From Planctomycetota bacterium (GTDB taxonomy: Bacteria > Planctomycetota > Planctomycetia > Gemmatales > Gemmataceae), in the NCBI GenBank assembly GCA_021413735.1, contig JAIOPV010000086.1:1-64000 (forward strand): DNA of 64,000 nucleotides, read 5' to 3'. Below are positions 20,265 to 30,276 of this stretch, one piece after another. Position 1 is the stretch's first letter, and each line of letters starts with the position of its first letter. The notes below the pieces were generated by a model. It was not told the origin of the DNA. It worked only from the letters and a program-made list of their open reading frames with translations, and searched no databases. Position numbers and translations under genes: made by a program.

Positions 20265-21323
20265 ATGCAAGACGCTATCCTTGTGCTGAACGCTGGCTCG
20301 TCCAGTCTCAAGTTCTCAGTCTTCCGGGTGGAGAGCGCAACCCCACTCCTTCACGGGCAGTTTGAATCACTCACCACGCCCGACAGTCATGATCGGGCGC
20401 TCGCGTCGGTTCTCGAACGCTGCACAGCCCAACTCGATGACAATCACCTTGTCGCGGTAGGGCATCGGGTGGTTCACGGAGGTGTGAAATTCGCATCCCC
20501 CGTGCGGATCGACGATGCCCTGCTGGCGGAACTCGAAGAACTCGTGCCGCTGGCTCCGCTGCACCAACCGCACAACCTCGCAGCCATTCGGGCGATGAGC
20601 CGGAGGGCACCGCACCTTCCACAAGTCGCGTGCTTTGACACGGCATTCCATCGTACGCAGCCAGAGGTCGCACAGCAGTTCGGATTGCCGCGACGATTCA
20701 CCAACGAAGGTGTGCGGCGTTACGGCTTCCACGGGCTGTCTTACGAGTACATCGCCTCCATCCTTCCAGGCGTTGACTCCAAGGCTGCGGTTGGTCGAAC
20801 GGTCGTCGCGCATCTTGGGAACGGGGCAAGCATGTGTGCGTTGCTTGGCGGCAAGTCCATCGCCACCACGATGAGCTTTACCCCTGCCGACGGTCTTGTG
20901 ATGGGCACGCGTTGCGGGGACCTCGACCCCGGCGTGTTGTTGTACCTGATGGCCAAGCACGGCATGAACGCCGCCGCCCTGGAACACCTGATCTACCACG
21001 AATCGGGATTGCTCGGCGTTTCGGGGGTGTCTGGCGATATGCGGGAATTGCTGGCGAGTTCCGACCCACACGCAGCCGAGGCCATCGACTTGTTCGTGTA
21101 CCGCATTGTTCGCGAACTTGGCTCCCTCGTTGCGGCACTCGGCGGGTTGGATGCACTCGTGTTCACGGGTGGCATCGGCGAGAACTCAGCCACGATTCGA
21201 GACCGGGTTTGCCGTGATGCCGCGTGGCTGGGTGGATTTAGCACGCATGTGATCCCAACGAACGAAGAACTGATGATCGCCAATCACACCCGGCGTGTGC
21301 TGGGGTTGAAGGGAGTTGCCTGA
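20265..21323 (+). CDS. ackA: Acetate kinase (352 aa)
   Basis: It opens with the ASKHA phosphate loop ILVLNAGSSSLKFSVF and contains GHRVVHGG, FDTAFH, RRYGFHGLSYEYI, VAHLGNGASMCA and GGIGENSATIR, covering the substrate and nucleotide sites. It is about 45 residues shorter than typical enzymes, the loss being in surface regions rather than in motifs. It uses acetyl phosphate from the upstream phosphoketolase to make ATP and acetate. Its stop codon overlaps the start of a 56-codon frame (TGATGA). Confidence 0.93.
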   Translation: MQDAILVLNAGSSSLKFSVFRVESATPLLHGQFESLTTPDSHDRALASVLERCTAQLDDNHLVAVGHRVVHGGVKFASPVRIDDALLAELEELVPLAPLHQPHNLAAIRAMSRRAPHLPQVACFDTAFHRTQPEVAQQFGLPRRFTNEGVRRYGFHGLSYEYIASILPGVDSKAAVGRTVVAHLGNGASMCALLGGKSIATTMSFTPADGLVMGTRCGDLDPGVLLYLMAKHGMNAAALEHLIYHESGLLGVSGVSGDMRELLASSDPHAAEAIDLFVYRIVRELGSLVAALGGLDALVFTGGIGENSATIRDRVCRDAAWLGGFSTHVIPTNEELMIANHTRRVLGLKGVA

Positions 21324-21493
21324 TGAGTGCCAGCAATCCGCCTCTCGGCGAATCGGTTCTGCCTCTCACGCGAATCCCAGGGCGACCGTTCGCTGATCTG
21401 TTGGCGGGGCGATTGAAAGGCGAGAAGAGGGATCAGCCCGCGAATTTGCCTGCCATCTGTGACAATCCATCGATAGGGGACACCCCATCATGA
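21323..21493 (+). CDS. Small protein (56 aa) coupled to both neighbours
   Basis: The ATG at 21323 overlaps the acetate kinase stop by one base, and its own TGA (21491-21493) overlaps the ATG of the DUF2254 gene at 21490. Perfect junctions on both sides are strong evidence of translation. The peptide starts MSASNPPLGESVLPLTRIPG and ends NPSIGDTPS; it is Pro-rich, soluble and without cysteines or membrane segment. No family was recognised. It could be a small regulator, or simply a coupling leader for the membrane protein downstream. Confidence 0.6.
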   Translation: MSASNPPLGESVLPLTRIPGRPFADLLAGRLKGEKRDQPANLPAICDNPSIGDTPS

Positions 21494-22761
21494 ACTGGGA
21501 GCAACGCTATCGACTGTTGCAGACCGCTCGCACCTCACTGGTGTTGTGGGGCGTGATCTCGCTCGTGGCTGCCATGCTCTGTGCTCCGATGGTGAGGATC
21601 ATCGATCAGCAAACAGACTGGGGGATTTTCAGGTACACACCAGAGGGGGCACGGAGCCTGCTTGGAACGTTCGCGGGTTCAATGCTCACGTTCATCGTCT
21701 TCGTGCTCTCAGCAACGCTGATCGTGGTGCAACTCGCCAGCGGGCAGTTGACCCCACGAGTGATCGCTCTCGTACTCACAGCACCCGGAGTGAAAATCGC
21801 TCTCGGGGCACTGACATTCACGTTCGCATTCACTCTCGCTGCGTTGTCGCGGGTTGAAGATCGAGTTCCGGATTTACTGGTGAGTATTGCTGTTCTCCTG
21901 AACCTGGCATGCATCATCGTGTTCTTTCAGTTTGTTCAGCAGCTTTCTGGCGGGTTGCGTCCCGCTTCGCTCATGCTGCTTGTCGCGGACCACGCCCAGG
22001 ATGTCATCGAGCAGGTGTACCCTGCGGGGTTTGATCCCAAGCAACCTGAACAGTCCCCCAGTGGAGTGCTTCCGCCTTCACCTTCGCAGGTGATCGATTT
22101 CACCGGTCGTTCCGGGGTCGTCATGGCATTCAGCCTGCCACACCTCGTCCGTTTGGCTCAAGAGGCAGATTCGATCATCGAGTTGATCCCACAGGTCGGT
22201 GACTCGGTCACGCGCGGCGATCCCCTCTTCCGGGTGTTTGGTAGAACGCGGCCAATCTCCGCGAGCTTACTCCGCGGCTGTGTTGCGGTCGGAACCGAGC
22301 GCACGCTCGAACAAGATCCGCGATTTGCATTCCGCATCCTGGTGGACATCGCAAACAAGGCTTTGTCCCCGGCGATCAACGATCCAACGACCGCAGTTCT
22401 CGCGCTCGATCAAATCGACAACCTGCTACGCTCTCTTGGCCGGCAACGTCTTGATGAGGGGCTTGCACACGATCGCGATGGGAAGTTGCGGGTGGTCTAC
22501 GGCACGCCGGACTGGCCCGATTACGTGACATTGGCAGTCAGTGAAATTCGCCAGTACGGAGAAGGGAGCCTCCAGGTAAGTCGTCGCTTGCGGGCGATGC
22601 TGGAGCACCTGATCGCAACCTTGCCTGAAGCCCGGAAGCCACCGCTTCTGCAGGAACTGGAACTGCTGGGGAATGCCACTCGCAGAAAGTTCCCCGACGA
22701 GGCGGACCGCAAGAGGGCCGAAGTGGCCGATTACCAGGGTGTGGGTGGATCGGATTCGTGA
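21490..22761 (+). CDS. DUF2254 membrane protein (423 aa)
   Basis: Four membrane helices lie in the first 165 residues, including LVLWGVISLVAAMLCAPMV, GSMLTFIVFVLSATLIVVQ and VSIAVLLNLACIIVFFQFVQ, with the DUF2254 signature VQLASGQLTPRVI between them. The cytoplasmic half contains FTGRSGVVMAF, IELIPQVGDSVTRGDPLFRV and ANKALSPAINDPTTAVLALD, typical of the family. Function is unknown; the family is widespread in stress clusters. Start overlaps the preceding 56-aa frame, placing it in the phosphoketolase operon. Confidence 0.85.
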   Translation: MNWEQRYRLLQTARTSLVLWGVISLVAAMLCAPMVRIIDQQTDWGIFRYTPEGARSLLGTFAGSMLTFIVFVLSATLIVVQLASGQLTPRVIALVLTAPGVKIALGALTFTFAFTLAALSRVEDRVPDLLVSIAVLLNLACIIVFFQFVQQLSGGLRPASLMLLVADHAQDVIEQVYPAGFDPKQPEQSPSGVLPPSPSQVIDFTGRSGVVMAFSLPHLVRLAQEADSIIELIPQVGDSVTRGDPLFRVFGRTRPISASLLRGCVAVGTERTLEQDPRFAFRILVDIANKALSPAINDPTTAVLALDQIDNLLRSLGRQRLDEGLAHDRDGKLRVVYGTPDWPDYVTLAVSEIRQYGEGSLQVSRRLRAMLEHLIATLPEARKPPLLQELELLGNATRRKFPDEADRKRAEVADYQGVGGSDS

Positions 22762-22845
22762 AGGGGAACTGTGTGAATGAGACTTCGGCAGGCCGCGTTC
22801 TCATTCAAATGGGGTGACTGAGAGCTGGGCCTGGCAAGGTCTCAT

Positions 22846-23931
22846 TCAGTTAGCCTGGATGGTGATGACCGGCAGATTCTCCTTGGCCCCCGTATCGGCC
22901 AACGCCAGCAGCACCAAAATTTGGCCGAGGGTTCGCTTGGAGATAATGTCGTTCTTCTCGATCCAGAACCAGCGACCCTCGTAGCACACCGTGACGAACG
23001 AGTCACATGGTTTCTTGCAACCGCTGCAAACCTGGAACAGCGGCGTATCAGTTCCGACATCGTGCAGCGGAGGTGCGATGCCGCGAGCCAGGTGATCGAC
23101 GGGGACATCCACAAAGGTGGACAGTTCCTGAAGGACCCGGAGGACCGAGCGAGACAGGATGGCGATCTCTTGCGGGCTGGCAGCAGTGGCCCCAAAGGTG
23201 ACCCGGAAGTCGGTTTGATTCGGGTCGATCTTCAGAGCCTTGCGTACGACGGCCAGCTCTTTGGCCAACTCGGGATCGGCGTCCTTGTCATGGAAGAAAA
23301 AGGCGACCGTTTCCTTCTTTTCCTTGTCCATCTGAACGCGAATGCCCACGTGGCCAGCCATTTGGGCTTTTCGCAAAGACTGCGTGACTTGGGCGAATTC
23401 GGGATCAGCCGGTCTCAGTTGACCACCCGATGAAGTGCGGTTCTTGATGCCGTTGATTGAGTCGACCATGAGATTGAAGATGACATCTGCCGGATAGCCC
23501 GACTGGAGCAGGAATAGAACCGTCCCTGGGTTGATTGGCGTCGTCAGGTTCCGAATGAACTGCGATCCGGTTTGTGGAGTGTAGGAAATCGTGGGGCGAT
23601 CCTGGTAGGCACCTTGGAGGTTCAATCCGGCTGTGAGTTGTTGTGAGAACGACGCCAATGGGTTAACAGGCGGGATGATGCCGCCGTTCGCACCAGCTGT
23701 GCCCTGAAACGTATATCCGCTCGTGATCTGCGGAACATCGACGAAGAACGGCGTAACTGTGTACCGCATTTTCACGATGTTCAGCAGCGTTTGTTCCTTC
23801 CACGAGTGCGCGATCGCTTCGTTGTACGGGATGCGATCGGCGACAATCGAACGCGGGCCGAAATGCCGACACCCGATCCCCCCGCCGAGGGCGATCGCCA
23901 GGACAACCAGCGGAAGCCGGCGTGAGTTCAT
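22846..23931 (-). CDS. Predicted lipoprotein (361 aa), unknown function
   Basis: The N-terminus MNSRRLPLVVLAIALGGGIG is followed by Cys in a lipobox-like GGIGC, so the mature protein should be lipid-anchored. The mature part contains RIPYNEAIAHSWKEQTLLNI, a stretch I associate with uncharacterised envelope proteins of planctomycetes and proteobacteria, then a long helical and beta mix and a CSGCKKPCDS cysteine cluster near the C-terminus that could bind a metal or form disulphides. The start at 23931 is chosen over an ATG nine bases upstream. It is convergent with the DUF2254 gene. Confidence 0.65.
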   Translation of the reverse strand: MNSRRLPLVVLAIALGGGIGCRHFGPRSIVADRIPYNEAIAHSWKEQTLLNIVKMRYTVTPFFVDVPQITSGYTFQGTAGANGGIIPPVNPLASFSQQLTAGLNLQGAYQDRPTISYTPQTGSQFIRNLTTPINPGTVLFLLQSGYPADVIFNLMVDSINGIKNRTSSGGQLRPADPEFAQVTQSLRKAQMAGHVGIRVQMDKEKKETVAFFFHDKDADPELAKELAVVRKALKIDPNQTDFRVTFGATAASPQEIAILSRSVLRVLQELSTFVDVPVDHLARGIAPPLHDVGTDTPLFQVCSGCKKPCDSFVTVCYEGRWFWIEKNDIISKRTLGQILVLLALADTGAKENLPVITIQAN

Positions 23932-24106
23932 GAATGTCACAATCGATTGGCAGCGCCACCGAGACCATCGCCCCGCGGTAGTTCGGGGACACTGTATCGA
24001 TTAATCGGCATTTGCAGGCGTTGCACTGAACTGTTTTCGTTCTGAACACGACCTTCGCACCGACCTCAACTAAACTGTCCGAAATCCTCTCTCCTGGTGA
24101 ATTGTC

Positions 24107-26164
24107 ATGAAGCCCGTGATCGCCGGTCAACCCGCTCCACTCGGGGCGACCGTCCTTGATGGTGGGGTCAACTTCAGTCTGTTCTCTCGCACCGCAACGG
24201 GTGTCGAGTTGCAATTCTTCGACCGCGAGGACGCCGCCAAGCCGTCCCGTGTGGTCACCCTCGATCCGGTCAAGAACCGGACCTATCACTACTGGCACAC
24301 GTTCGTTCCTGGTGCGAAGCCGGGGCAGCTTTATGGCTATCGAGTCTCTGGACTAAACGAACCAGCCAAAGGGCTGCGGTTCGATCCGTCCAAGCTGTTG
24401 ATCGACCCGTATGGCTACGGCGTCGTCGTACCGAAGAACTACCACCCCGACGCGGCGAAGAAGCCCGGTGACAATGCCGCGACCGCAATGAAAAGCGTCG
24501 TCGTGGAGCCGAGCGCCTACGACTGGGAAGGCGACACGCCGTTGCGCTTGCCGTCGAGTCGCACATGCGTCTACGAGATGCACGTCCGTGGCTTCACCCG
24601 GCACCCCAGTTCCGGTGTCAATGAGCAGACTCGCGGTACTTACGCCGGCCTCATCGAAAAGATTCCGTACCTCAAGGATCTCGGTATCACCGCAGTGGAG
24701 TTGCTGCCGATCCACGCATACGACACGCACGCTTGCCCGGCGGGACTGGTGAACTACTGGGGTTATCAGACCGTCTCGTACTTCGCGCCGCACCCGCAGT
24801 ACAGCTCACGCCGCGACCCGCTTGGACCGGTGAACGAGTTCCGTGACATGGTGAAAGCGCTGCACCGCGCAGGCATCGAGGTCATTCTCGATGTCGTTTA
24901 CAACCACACCGCCGAGGGCGGCCAAGATGGCCCGACGCTCTGCTATCGCGGCATCGACAATCCGACATACTACATCCTCGAACATGGCGGGATGCGCTAC
25001 GCGGACTACTCCGGTTGCGGGAACACGGTCAACGCGAACCATCCCGTGGTTCGGCGGATGATCGTCGATAGCTTGCGATACTGGGTCACCGAGATGCACG
25101 TCGATGGCTTCCGTTTCGATCTCGCGTCCATCCTTTCTCGCGATTCGGCCGGGCACCCGTTGCCCAATCCACCAGTGCTCTGGGACATCGAATCAGACCC
25201 CGAACTCGCCGGCACAAAGCTGATTGCTGAGGCGTGGGACGCGGCAGGACTGTATCAGGTCGGCAGTTTCGTGGGGGATACGTGGAAGGAGTGGAACGGC
25301 CGCTTCCGCGACGACGCCCGTGATTTCTTCCGTGGCGAGTCTGGCTCCGTCGGCCGGTTCGCGGACCGGATGCTCGGGAGCCATGAGGTCTACGGACACA
25401 AGGCACGCGAGGCCGAACAGAGCGTCAACTTCGTGACGTGCCACGATGGCTTTTCACTCAACGATCTCGTTTCTTACAACGAGAAACACAACGAGCCCAA
25501 CCGCGAGGAAAACCGCGACGGCGCTAACGACAACAAGAGTTGGAACTGCGGCGTTGAGGGGCCAACTGGCGACCCTGGGATCGAGGCGATGCGTAATCAG
25601 CAGGTGAAGAACTTCCTCACCGTGACGATGCTGTCTCTCGGCGTTCCGATGATCTTGATGGGCGATGAGGTGCGACGAACTCAGGGCGGTAACAACAACG
25701 CCTATTGCCACGACGACGAGGCGAACTGGTTTGACTGGTCGCTCGTCAAGAAGCACGCCGATGTGCATCGATTCGTGAAGTTGTTGCTCGCCCGACGCTT
25801 GCTGCGAGACGTGTCGCATGAAGAGCAAAGGACGAGTTTGACCCAACTCATCGAGAAGGCGAACAAGGCCTGGCACGGCGTGAAACTCAATCAGCCCGAC
25901 TGGGGACCGAACTCCCACAGCATCGCCTTCAGTGCGGAACTCCAGAAAGAAAAGCTCTTCATGTACCTCATCCTGAACGGCTACTGGGAGCCGCTGGAGT
26001 TCGAGTTGCCGCCAGCGGCAGCGGGAACCTCATGGCGACGGTGGATCGACACGTCGCTCTCGAGTCCGCAGGACATCGTCGACTGGAAGACATCCACGCC
26101 GCTTTCGGGCAATAGTTATCGCGCCGGGGCACGTTCGGTGGTCATGCTCTATTCGGGTGGTTAG
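24107..26164 (+). CDS. glgX: Glycogen debranching enzyme GlgX, isoamylase family (685 aa)
   Basis: An N-terminal CBM48-like domain (residues about 8-100, PAPLGATVLDGGVNFSLFSR) precedes the GH13 barrel. The conserved regions are readable: VILDVVYNHTAEG (region I), GFRFDLASIL with the nucleophile Asp (II), LIAEAWDAAG with the acid Glu (III) and VTCHDGFSLNDLV (IV). It hydrolyses alpha-1,6 branches of glycogen limit dextrins, releasing glucan for the glucokinase-phosphoketolase route encoded nearby. It is divergent from the lipoprotein gene across about 175 bases; no sigma-54 site is convincing there. Confidence 0.93.
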   Translation: MKPVIAGQPAPLGATVLDGGVNFSLFSRTATGVELQFFDREDAAKPSRVVTLDPVKNRTYHYWHTFVPGAKPGQLYGYRVSGLNEPAKGLRFDPSKLLIDPYGYGVVVPKNYHPDAAKKPGDNAATAMKSVVVEPSAYDWEGDTPLRLPSSRTCVYEMHVRGFTRHPSSGVNEQTRGTYAGLIEKIPYLKDLGITAVELLPIHAYDTHACPAGLVNYWGYQTVSYFAPHPQYSSRRDPLGPVNEFRDMVKALHRAGIEVILDVVYNHTAEGGQDGPTLCYRGIDNPTYYILEHGGMRYADYSGCGNTVNANHPVVRRMIVDSLRYWVTEMHVDGFRFDLASILSRDSAGHPLPNPPVLWDIESDPELAGTKLIAEAWDAAGLYQVGSFVGDTWKEWNGRFRDDARDFFRGESGSVGRFADRMLGSHEVYGHKAREAEQSVNFVTCHDGFSLNDLVSYNEKHNEPNREENRDGANDNKSWNCGVEGPTGDPGIEAMRNQQVKNFLTVTMLSLGVPMILMGDEVRRTQGGNNNAYCHDDEANWFDWSLVKKHADVHRFVKLLLARRLLRDVSHEEQRTSLTQLIEKANKAWHGVKLNQPDWGPNSHSIAFSAELQKEKLFMYLILNGYWEPLEFELPPAAAGTSWRRWIDTSLSSPQDIVDWKTSTPLSGNSYRAGARSVVMLYSGG

Positions 26165-26236
26165 TTCTCGGAACTGAACCAATCAAACGACTTGGAGGAT
26201 GCTCTGGTTTCCACCGCCGAAATGACTGGAGGACTC

Positions 26237-27559
26237 ATGATGCACAGGTTTCTTCTTGTTGGGGTTCTGTTGGGATCGGTTGCCTTGCCCCTGCAATCCG
26301 CCGAACCGCCGAAGCCCAACGTCGTCGTTATCCTGGCAGACGACCTCGGGTACGAGTGCATAGCCGCCAACGGCGGGCAGTCGTACAAGACCCCCAACCT
26401 CGACCGGCTCGCGAAGGCCGGCGTGCGGTTCGAGCTCTGCCACGTCCAACCGCTGTGCACGCCTACCCGCGTGCAACTCATGACCGGGCGGTACAATGTC
26501 CGCAATTACCTCAACTTCGGAACACTCCTGCGAACCGAAACGACATACGGCCACCTGATGAAGAAAGCCGGGTACTCCACCGGGATTTGTGGCAAGTGGC
26601 AACTCGGACGCGAGAAGGATGCACCCCAGCACTTCGGGTTCGACGAGTCGTACCTGTGGCAACACACCCGCCGGCCGCCGCGGTATGCCAACCCCGGACT
26701 TGAGCACAACGGGAAGGAACTCAACTTCACGAAGGGCGAGTACGGGCCAGACCTGGTGAACGACTTCGCCATTGACTTCGTGACCCGGCACAAGGACAAG
26801 CCGTTCTTCCTCTACTACCCGATGATGCTGACCCACGACCCGTACCAACCCACCCCCGACAGCCCCGACTGGAACCCGAAGGCGATGGGCGAGATGGTGA
26901 ACCAGGACGTGAAACACTTCGCTGAAATGGTTGCCTACATGGACAAACTCGTCGGCAAGCTCGACGCGAAGCTCGGTGAGTTGGGGATCCGGGACAACAC
27001 GCTCGTGCTGTTCGTCGGGGACAACGGCACTGGCCGCGGCGCGACGAGCCAGTTCGGCGGGGCGGACATCCGGGGCGGCAAGGGAACGACAAAGGCCGTG
27101 GGCACGCACGTGCCGCTGATCGCGAGCTGGCCCGGCGTTATCAAGAAGGGAGGCGTCAATTCGGACCTCATCAGTAGCGTCGATTTCCTGCCGACCATCT
27201 GTCAGGCGGTCGGCACCGAAGTGCCGGCCGACACCGACGGCGTGAGCTTCCTGCCGCAACTCCGGGGCGAGAAGGGTACGCCCCGCGAGTGGCTCTACAC
27301 CTGGTACTCGCCGCGCCAGCAGGCGGACCTGGCTGTGAGCGAGTACACATTCGATCACGGCTACAAGCTGTACCGCAGCGGACGGTTCTTTGACCTGACG
27401 GCCGACCCGAACGAAGCGAAACCGTTGAAAGTCATGGACCTCACCGGTCCGGCCGCCGCGGCCGCGAAGAAGCTGCAGTCCGCGCTCGACAAGTACAAGG
27501 ACGCCCGCCCCGCCGAGCTCGACAAGCAGTTTCGCGATTCCGTTAAGAAGAAGAATTAA
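26237..27559 (+). CDS. Secreted sulfatase 1 (440 aa)
   Basis: A signal peptide (HRFLLVGVLLGSVALPLQSA) is followed by the metal-binding NVVVILADDLGY and the formylglycine site CTPTR at Cys74 in the LCTPTRVQLMTGRYN context. The second signature is GKWQLG. It hydrolyses sulfate esters outside the cytoplasm after Cys-to-formylglycine conversion; the maturase is not in the window. The start at 26237 follows GGAGGA. Starts the sulfatase block and stands 75 bases after glgX; substrate unknown. Confidence 0.92.
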   Translation: MMHRFLLVGVLLGSVALPLQSAEPPKPNVVVILADDLGYECIAANGGQSYKTPNLDRLAKAGVRFELCHVQPLCTPTRVQLMTGRYNVRNYLNFGTLLRTETTYGHLMKKAGYSTGICGKWQLGREKDAPQHFGFDESYLWQHTRRPPRYANPGLEHNGKELNFTKGEYGPDLVNDFAIDFVTRHKDKPFFLYYPMMLTHDPYQPTPDSPDWNPKAMGEMVNQDVKHFAEMVAYMDKLVGKLDAKLGELGIRDNTLVLFVGDNGTGRGATSQFGGADIRGGKGTTKAVGTHVPLIASWPGVIKKGGVNSDLISSVDFLPTICQAVGTEVPADTDGVSFLPQLRGEKGTPREWLYTWYSPRQQADLAVSEYTFDHGYKLYRSGRFFDLTADPNEAKPLKVMDLTGPAAAAAKKLQSALDKYKDARPAELDKQFRDSVKKKN

Positions 27560-27734
27560 CCGCAGAGGGTTGCGGCGAGTGCCGTTTGTTCGCCCTCGCG
27601 GTCGGCGATCCCGACCGGCCGCACCCCGCACCGCAACGGCGTCTACCTGGATCGCCGAGGGGAGCGAAGTTCAAACGAATCCCCCGCAAGCAAGTAGACT
27701 CCGGACCGGTACGGTTGTGGTAACGGAGCAGCGT

Positions 27735-28436
27735 TCAGTTCTTGCGCTTCTTGTCAGCGAGAAGTTTTGTTCGTGTCGCGTCCCAATCCTTCTGGGTTCC
27801 GGTCACGTCCCATACACGCAATCCCCGGAACGAGGCGGACTCGCCAGCGACGGTAAACCCCAGGTTCGTCTTCTCAACGTCGATCGCCGCGTGGAACCCG
27901 TAGGCGGTTTGTTTCCCGTCCAGCGTTGCGAGAATGTCTGGGCCGCGAAGCTCAACCACAATTGAATGCCACTCTCCCGCCTTGACCTCACCATCAACCG
28001 TGTCCAGCGAGACTGCCATGTCCGGTCCATCTTTGCCGTCCTGGTCGTCCTTCTGGACCGACATGCCAGTCGGGCGGACGATCACTCGGCAGATGTGCCC
28101 CTTCGCGCCATTCAGGCTCAGAGATGTTTGTTTTGTACCGTCGAGTTTGACCGAATACTCAATCACAGCGTCTTTGACGGTCACGTTGTGGCGTGCAACG
28201 GCCCCGTGCATGTCCGTCTTCAGTTCGGCCCCGCGGATCACACCGTCCGTGAGTTCCCACTTGCCCTTGAGGGTCTTCCAGTCTTTTCCGAGGGCGGCAT
28301 TCAAGTCGTCACTGAACAGGACTTTGCCCGTGGTGGCCATAAGCGTCTTCGGGGCGACCTGCGTCTCTGGTGGTTTGGCGGCGGCCGTGGACAGGCCAAT
28401 TACAACAAGCGTCAGGAACGGGAGCGAACGCATCAT
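27735..28436 (-). CDS. Secreted DUF1080 / 3-keto-disaccharide hydrolase-like domain protein (233 aa)
   Basis: The signal peptide MMRSLPFLTLVVIGLSTAAA precedes a jelly-roll domain with LFSDDLNAALGKDWKTLKGK and WELTDGVIRGAEL, the usual entry of DUF1080-like lectin/hydrolase folds, then IEYSVKLDG and VKAGEWHSIVVELRG. The family is abundant in planctomycetes; some members cleave 3-keto-glycosides, but no catalytic role is proven here. It is convergent with the upstream sulfatase and divergent from the SASA esterase, fitting a carbohydrate-processing block. Confidence 0.8.
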   Translation of the reverse strand: MMRSLPFLTLVVIGLSTAAAKPPETQVAPKTLMATTGKVLFSDDLNAALGKDWKTLKGKWELTDGVIRGAELKTDMHGAVARHNVTVKDAVIEYSVKLDGTKQTSLSLNGAKGHICRVIVRPTGMSVQKDDQDGKDGPDMAVSLDTVDGEVKAGEWHSIVVELRGPDILATLDGKQTAYGFHAAIDVEKTNLGFTVAGESASFRGLRVWDVTGTQKDWDATRTKLLADKKRKN

Positions 28437-29057
28437 AAGACTCCGGGTGGTTCAGGCGTACGAGACATGTAACCCGGAGACAGGGGAAATGGTTCCGCAA
28501 TTCGGGGTGGATCAGTCTGGAGCCTTCTCACTACCAACCCTTTCAACGTGAGCTTTCTTGACGTAACCTGGCATTTGGCACCTGGTTGACCACCCCTTAT
28601 GTTCTGTTGGACAACTCCAAGACCGCCACGCGACGCGGTTGTCTCACCAGGTGTGCCGCCTTCCGAAAATCGATGGTATTTTTCCCGTAAACAATGATGT
28701 GGAACATTATAAGGGATGAAGGGAGAGGGGAACCGATTTGTCGATTCGGAATGACCCGGGGATCCCAGGCCACCGGTGAGTTGAGAAACCGGCCTGCTCG
28801 CGGGTCCAAGAACGTCTTGCGAGCACAGTGGGTCAGTCGTGTCCTTGGCAAGCTGGCTGACAACGACCGCAAGGGTGTTGCCGGCGGTTTTGGAGCAGTA
28901 TCTCGCATTTCCAAGCCCAAGCGATTGTGACCGCCACCAAGGCGGTTGATTGATGGCCGCTCGGCCAGGAACTTGCCGACAACATGAAGGTTGAGCAGAA
29001 GTAACTCACCATCCCATCCATCGAATTTCGCGACCTTCACTCGACGGAGACAAAGTG
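28437..29057. other. Intergenic stretch (about 620 bases), no recognisable gene
   Basis: It separates the minus-strand DUF1080-like gene from the plus-strand esterase and should contain both promoters. Short frames on both strands lack family features. I found no tRNA, palindrome or strong promoter match in it. Confidence 0.45.
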
Positions 29058-30164
29058 ATGAAAAGAAGAACATTGCGTGCTGCGGTGTGTCTGCTGGCAG
29101 TTTTAGCATTGGGGCTGTCCGGTGGATGGGCGGAAAACGCCCAGACGGCGCCGAAACAGGATATACCGCGGCCCGACGGCAAACCGGCGGACATGACCAA
29201 GCCGGTCCAGGTCTTCATTCTGATGGGCCAGTCCAACATGGTTGGCCTCGGCAAGATTGCTGGCGGAGAAGGCTCCCTCGAGAATGCGGTGAAGACCAAG
29301 AAGAAATACACCTACCTGGTGGATGATGCGGGTAAGTGGGCGGAACGCAAGGATGTCCGCTTTGTGCGCATGATGCAAGGCAAGGGTCTGATGAACAATG
29401 AATGGATGACCATCAAGGCTGGCACCATCGGGCCGGAACACGGCATTGGCCATCCTGTCGGGAATGCCATTGATGCGCCAGTCATGATCCTCAAGAGTTG
29501 CATTGGCAACCGCAGTCTGGGTTGGGATCTCCTGCCACCAGAAAGCAAACGGTATGAGTTCGATGGGAAGGTCTACGCTGGCTATAAAGATCGGCCGGAT
29601 TCTTGGGTGATCGACAAGGCCAAAGGCACGGCGACAGAACCACCGCCTTGGGTGGATAAGAACGGCAAGCCCATCGAATGGTATGCCGGTAAACAGTATG
29701 ACGATGACACAGCGGACGCGAAGAAGGTGCTTGCGGATCTTGGCAAATACTACCCCGACGCAACGAAGTACGAAGTCGCAGGCTTCTTTTTCTGGCAGGG
29801 TGAAAAGGACTGCGGAAACGCCGCCCATGCCAGTAAGTACGAAGAGAACCTGGTCCGTTTCATCAAGCAACTGCGCAAGGACTTCGAGGCTCCGAACGCG
29901 AAGTTCGTCCTCGCTACGCTGGGCGAAGCCACAAAGGGCAGCAAGGGCAATGGAGGAATGGTCCTCGATGCCCAGCTCGCCGTGGATGGCACGACCGGCA
30001 AATATCCGGAATTCAAAGGCAACGTCGCCACGGTCTATTCCAACCCCTTGTCTCTCGGGGGCAGCGGAAACAGCCATTACAACGGCAACGCTGAAACCTA
30101 CATGAACGTCGGCGAAGCGATGGGCGGGGCCATGGTTGAGTTGCTGAAGAATCCGAAAAAGTGA
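29058..30164 (+). CDS. Secreted sialate O-acetylesterase-like (SASA) carbohydrate esterase (368 aa)
   Basis: A signal peptide (RAAVCLLAVLALGLSGGWAE) precedes the SGNH-type active-site block VFILMGQSNMVG, where the Ser of GQSNM is the nucleophile. Later GFFFWQGEKDCGNAAHASKY holds the oxyanion and helper residues and SGNSHYNG supplies the catalytic His. These enzymes deacetylate sugars such as acetylated sialic acids or xylans. The ATG at 29058 follows GGAGA; a GTG three bases earlier is less likely. It lies among sulfatases, consistent with cleaning sulfated and acetylated glycans. Confidence 0.85.
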   Translation: MKRRTLRAAVCLLAVLALGLSGGWAENAQTAPKQDIPRPDGKPADMTKPVQVFILMGQSNMVGLGKIAGGEGSLENAVKTKKKYTYLVDDAGKWAERKDVRFVRMMQGKGLMNNEWMTIKAGTIGPEHGIGHPVGNAIDAPVMILKSCIGNRSLGWDLLPPESKRYEFDGKVYAGYKDRPDSWVIDKAKGTATEPPPWVDKNGKPIEWYAGKQYDDDTADAKKVLADLGKYYPDATKYEVAGFFFWQGEKDCGNAAHASKYEENLVRFIKQLRKDFEAPNAKFVLATLGEATKGSKGNGGMVLDAQLAVDGTTGKYPEFKGNVATVYSNPLSLGGSGNSHYNGNAETYMNVGEAMGGAMVELLKNPKK

Positions 30165-30276
30165 GGATGTCCAAGACTGTTCAACTCACTCAGCCCGATT
30201 CGCCTTCGTCAAGAGTCAAGCCAGGGGTCGGAAGAGATCGCGTGTTCGACGAATATCTGATGAACAGGAGTGTACA

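Noticed and set aside
23941-24106. Sigma-54 promoter for glgX or the divergent lipoprotein
   Set aside because: CGGCATTTGCAGGCGTTGC has wrong spacing and the minus-strand TGGTCTCGGTGGCGC is a poor match.
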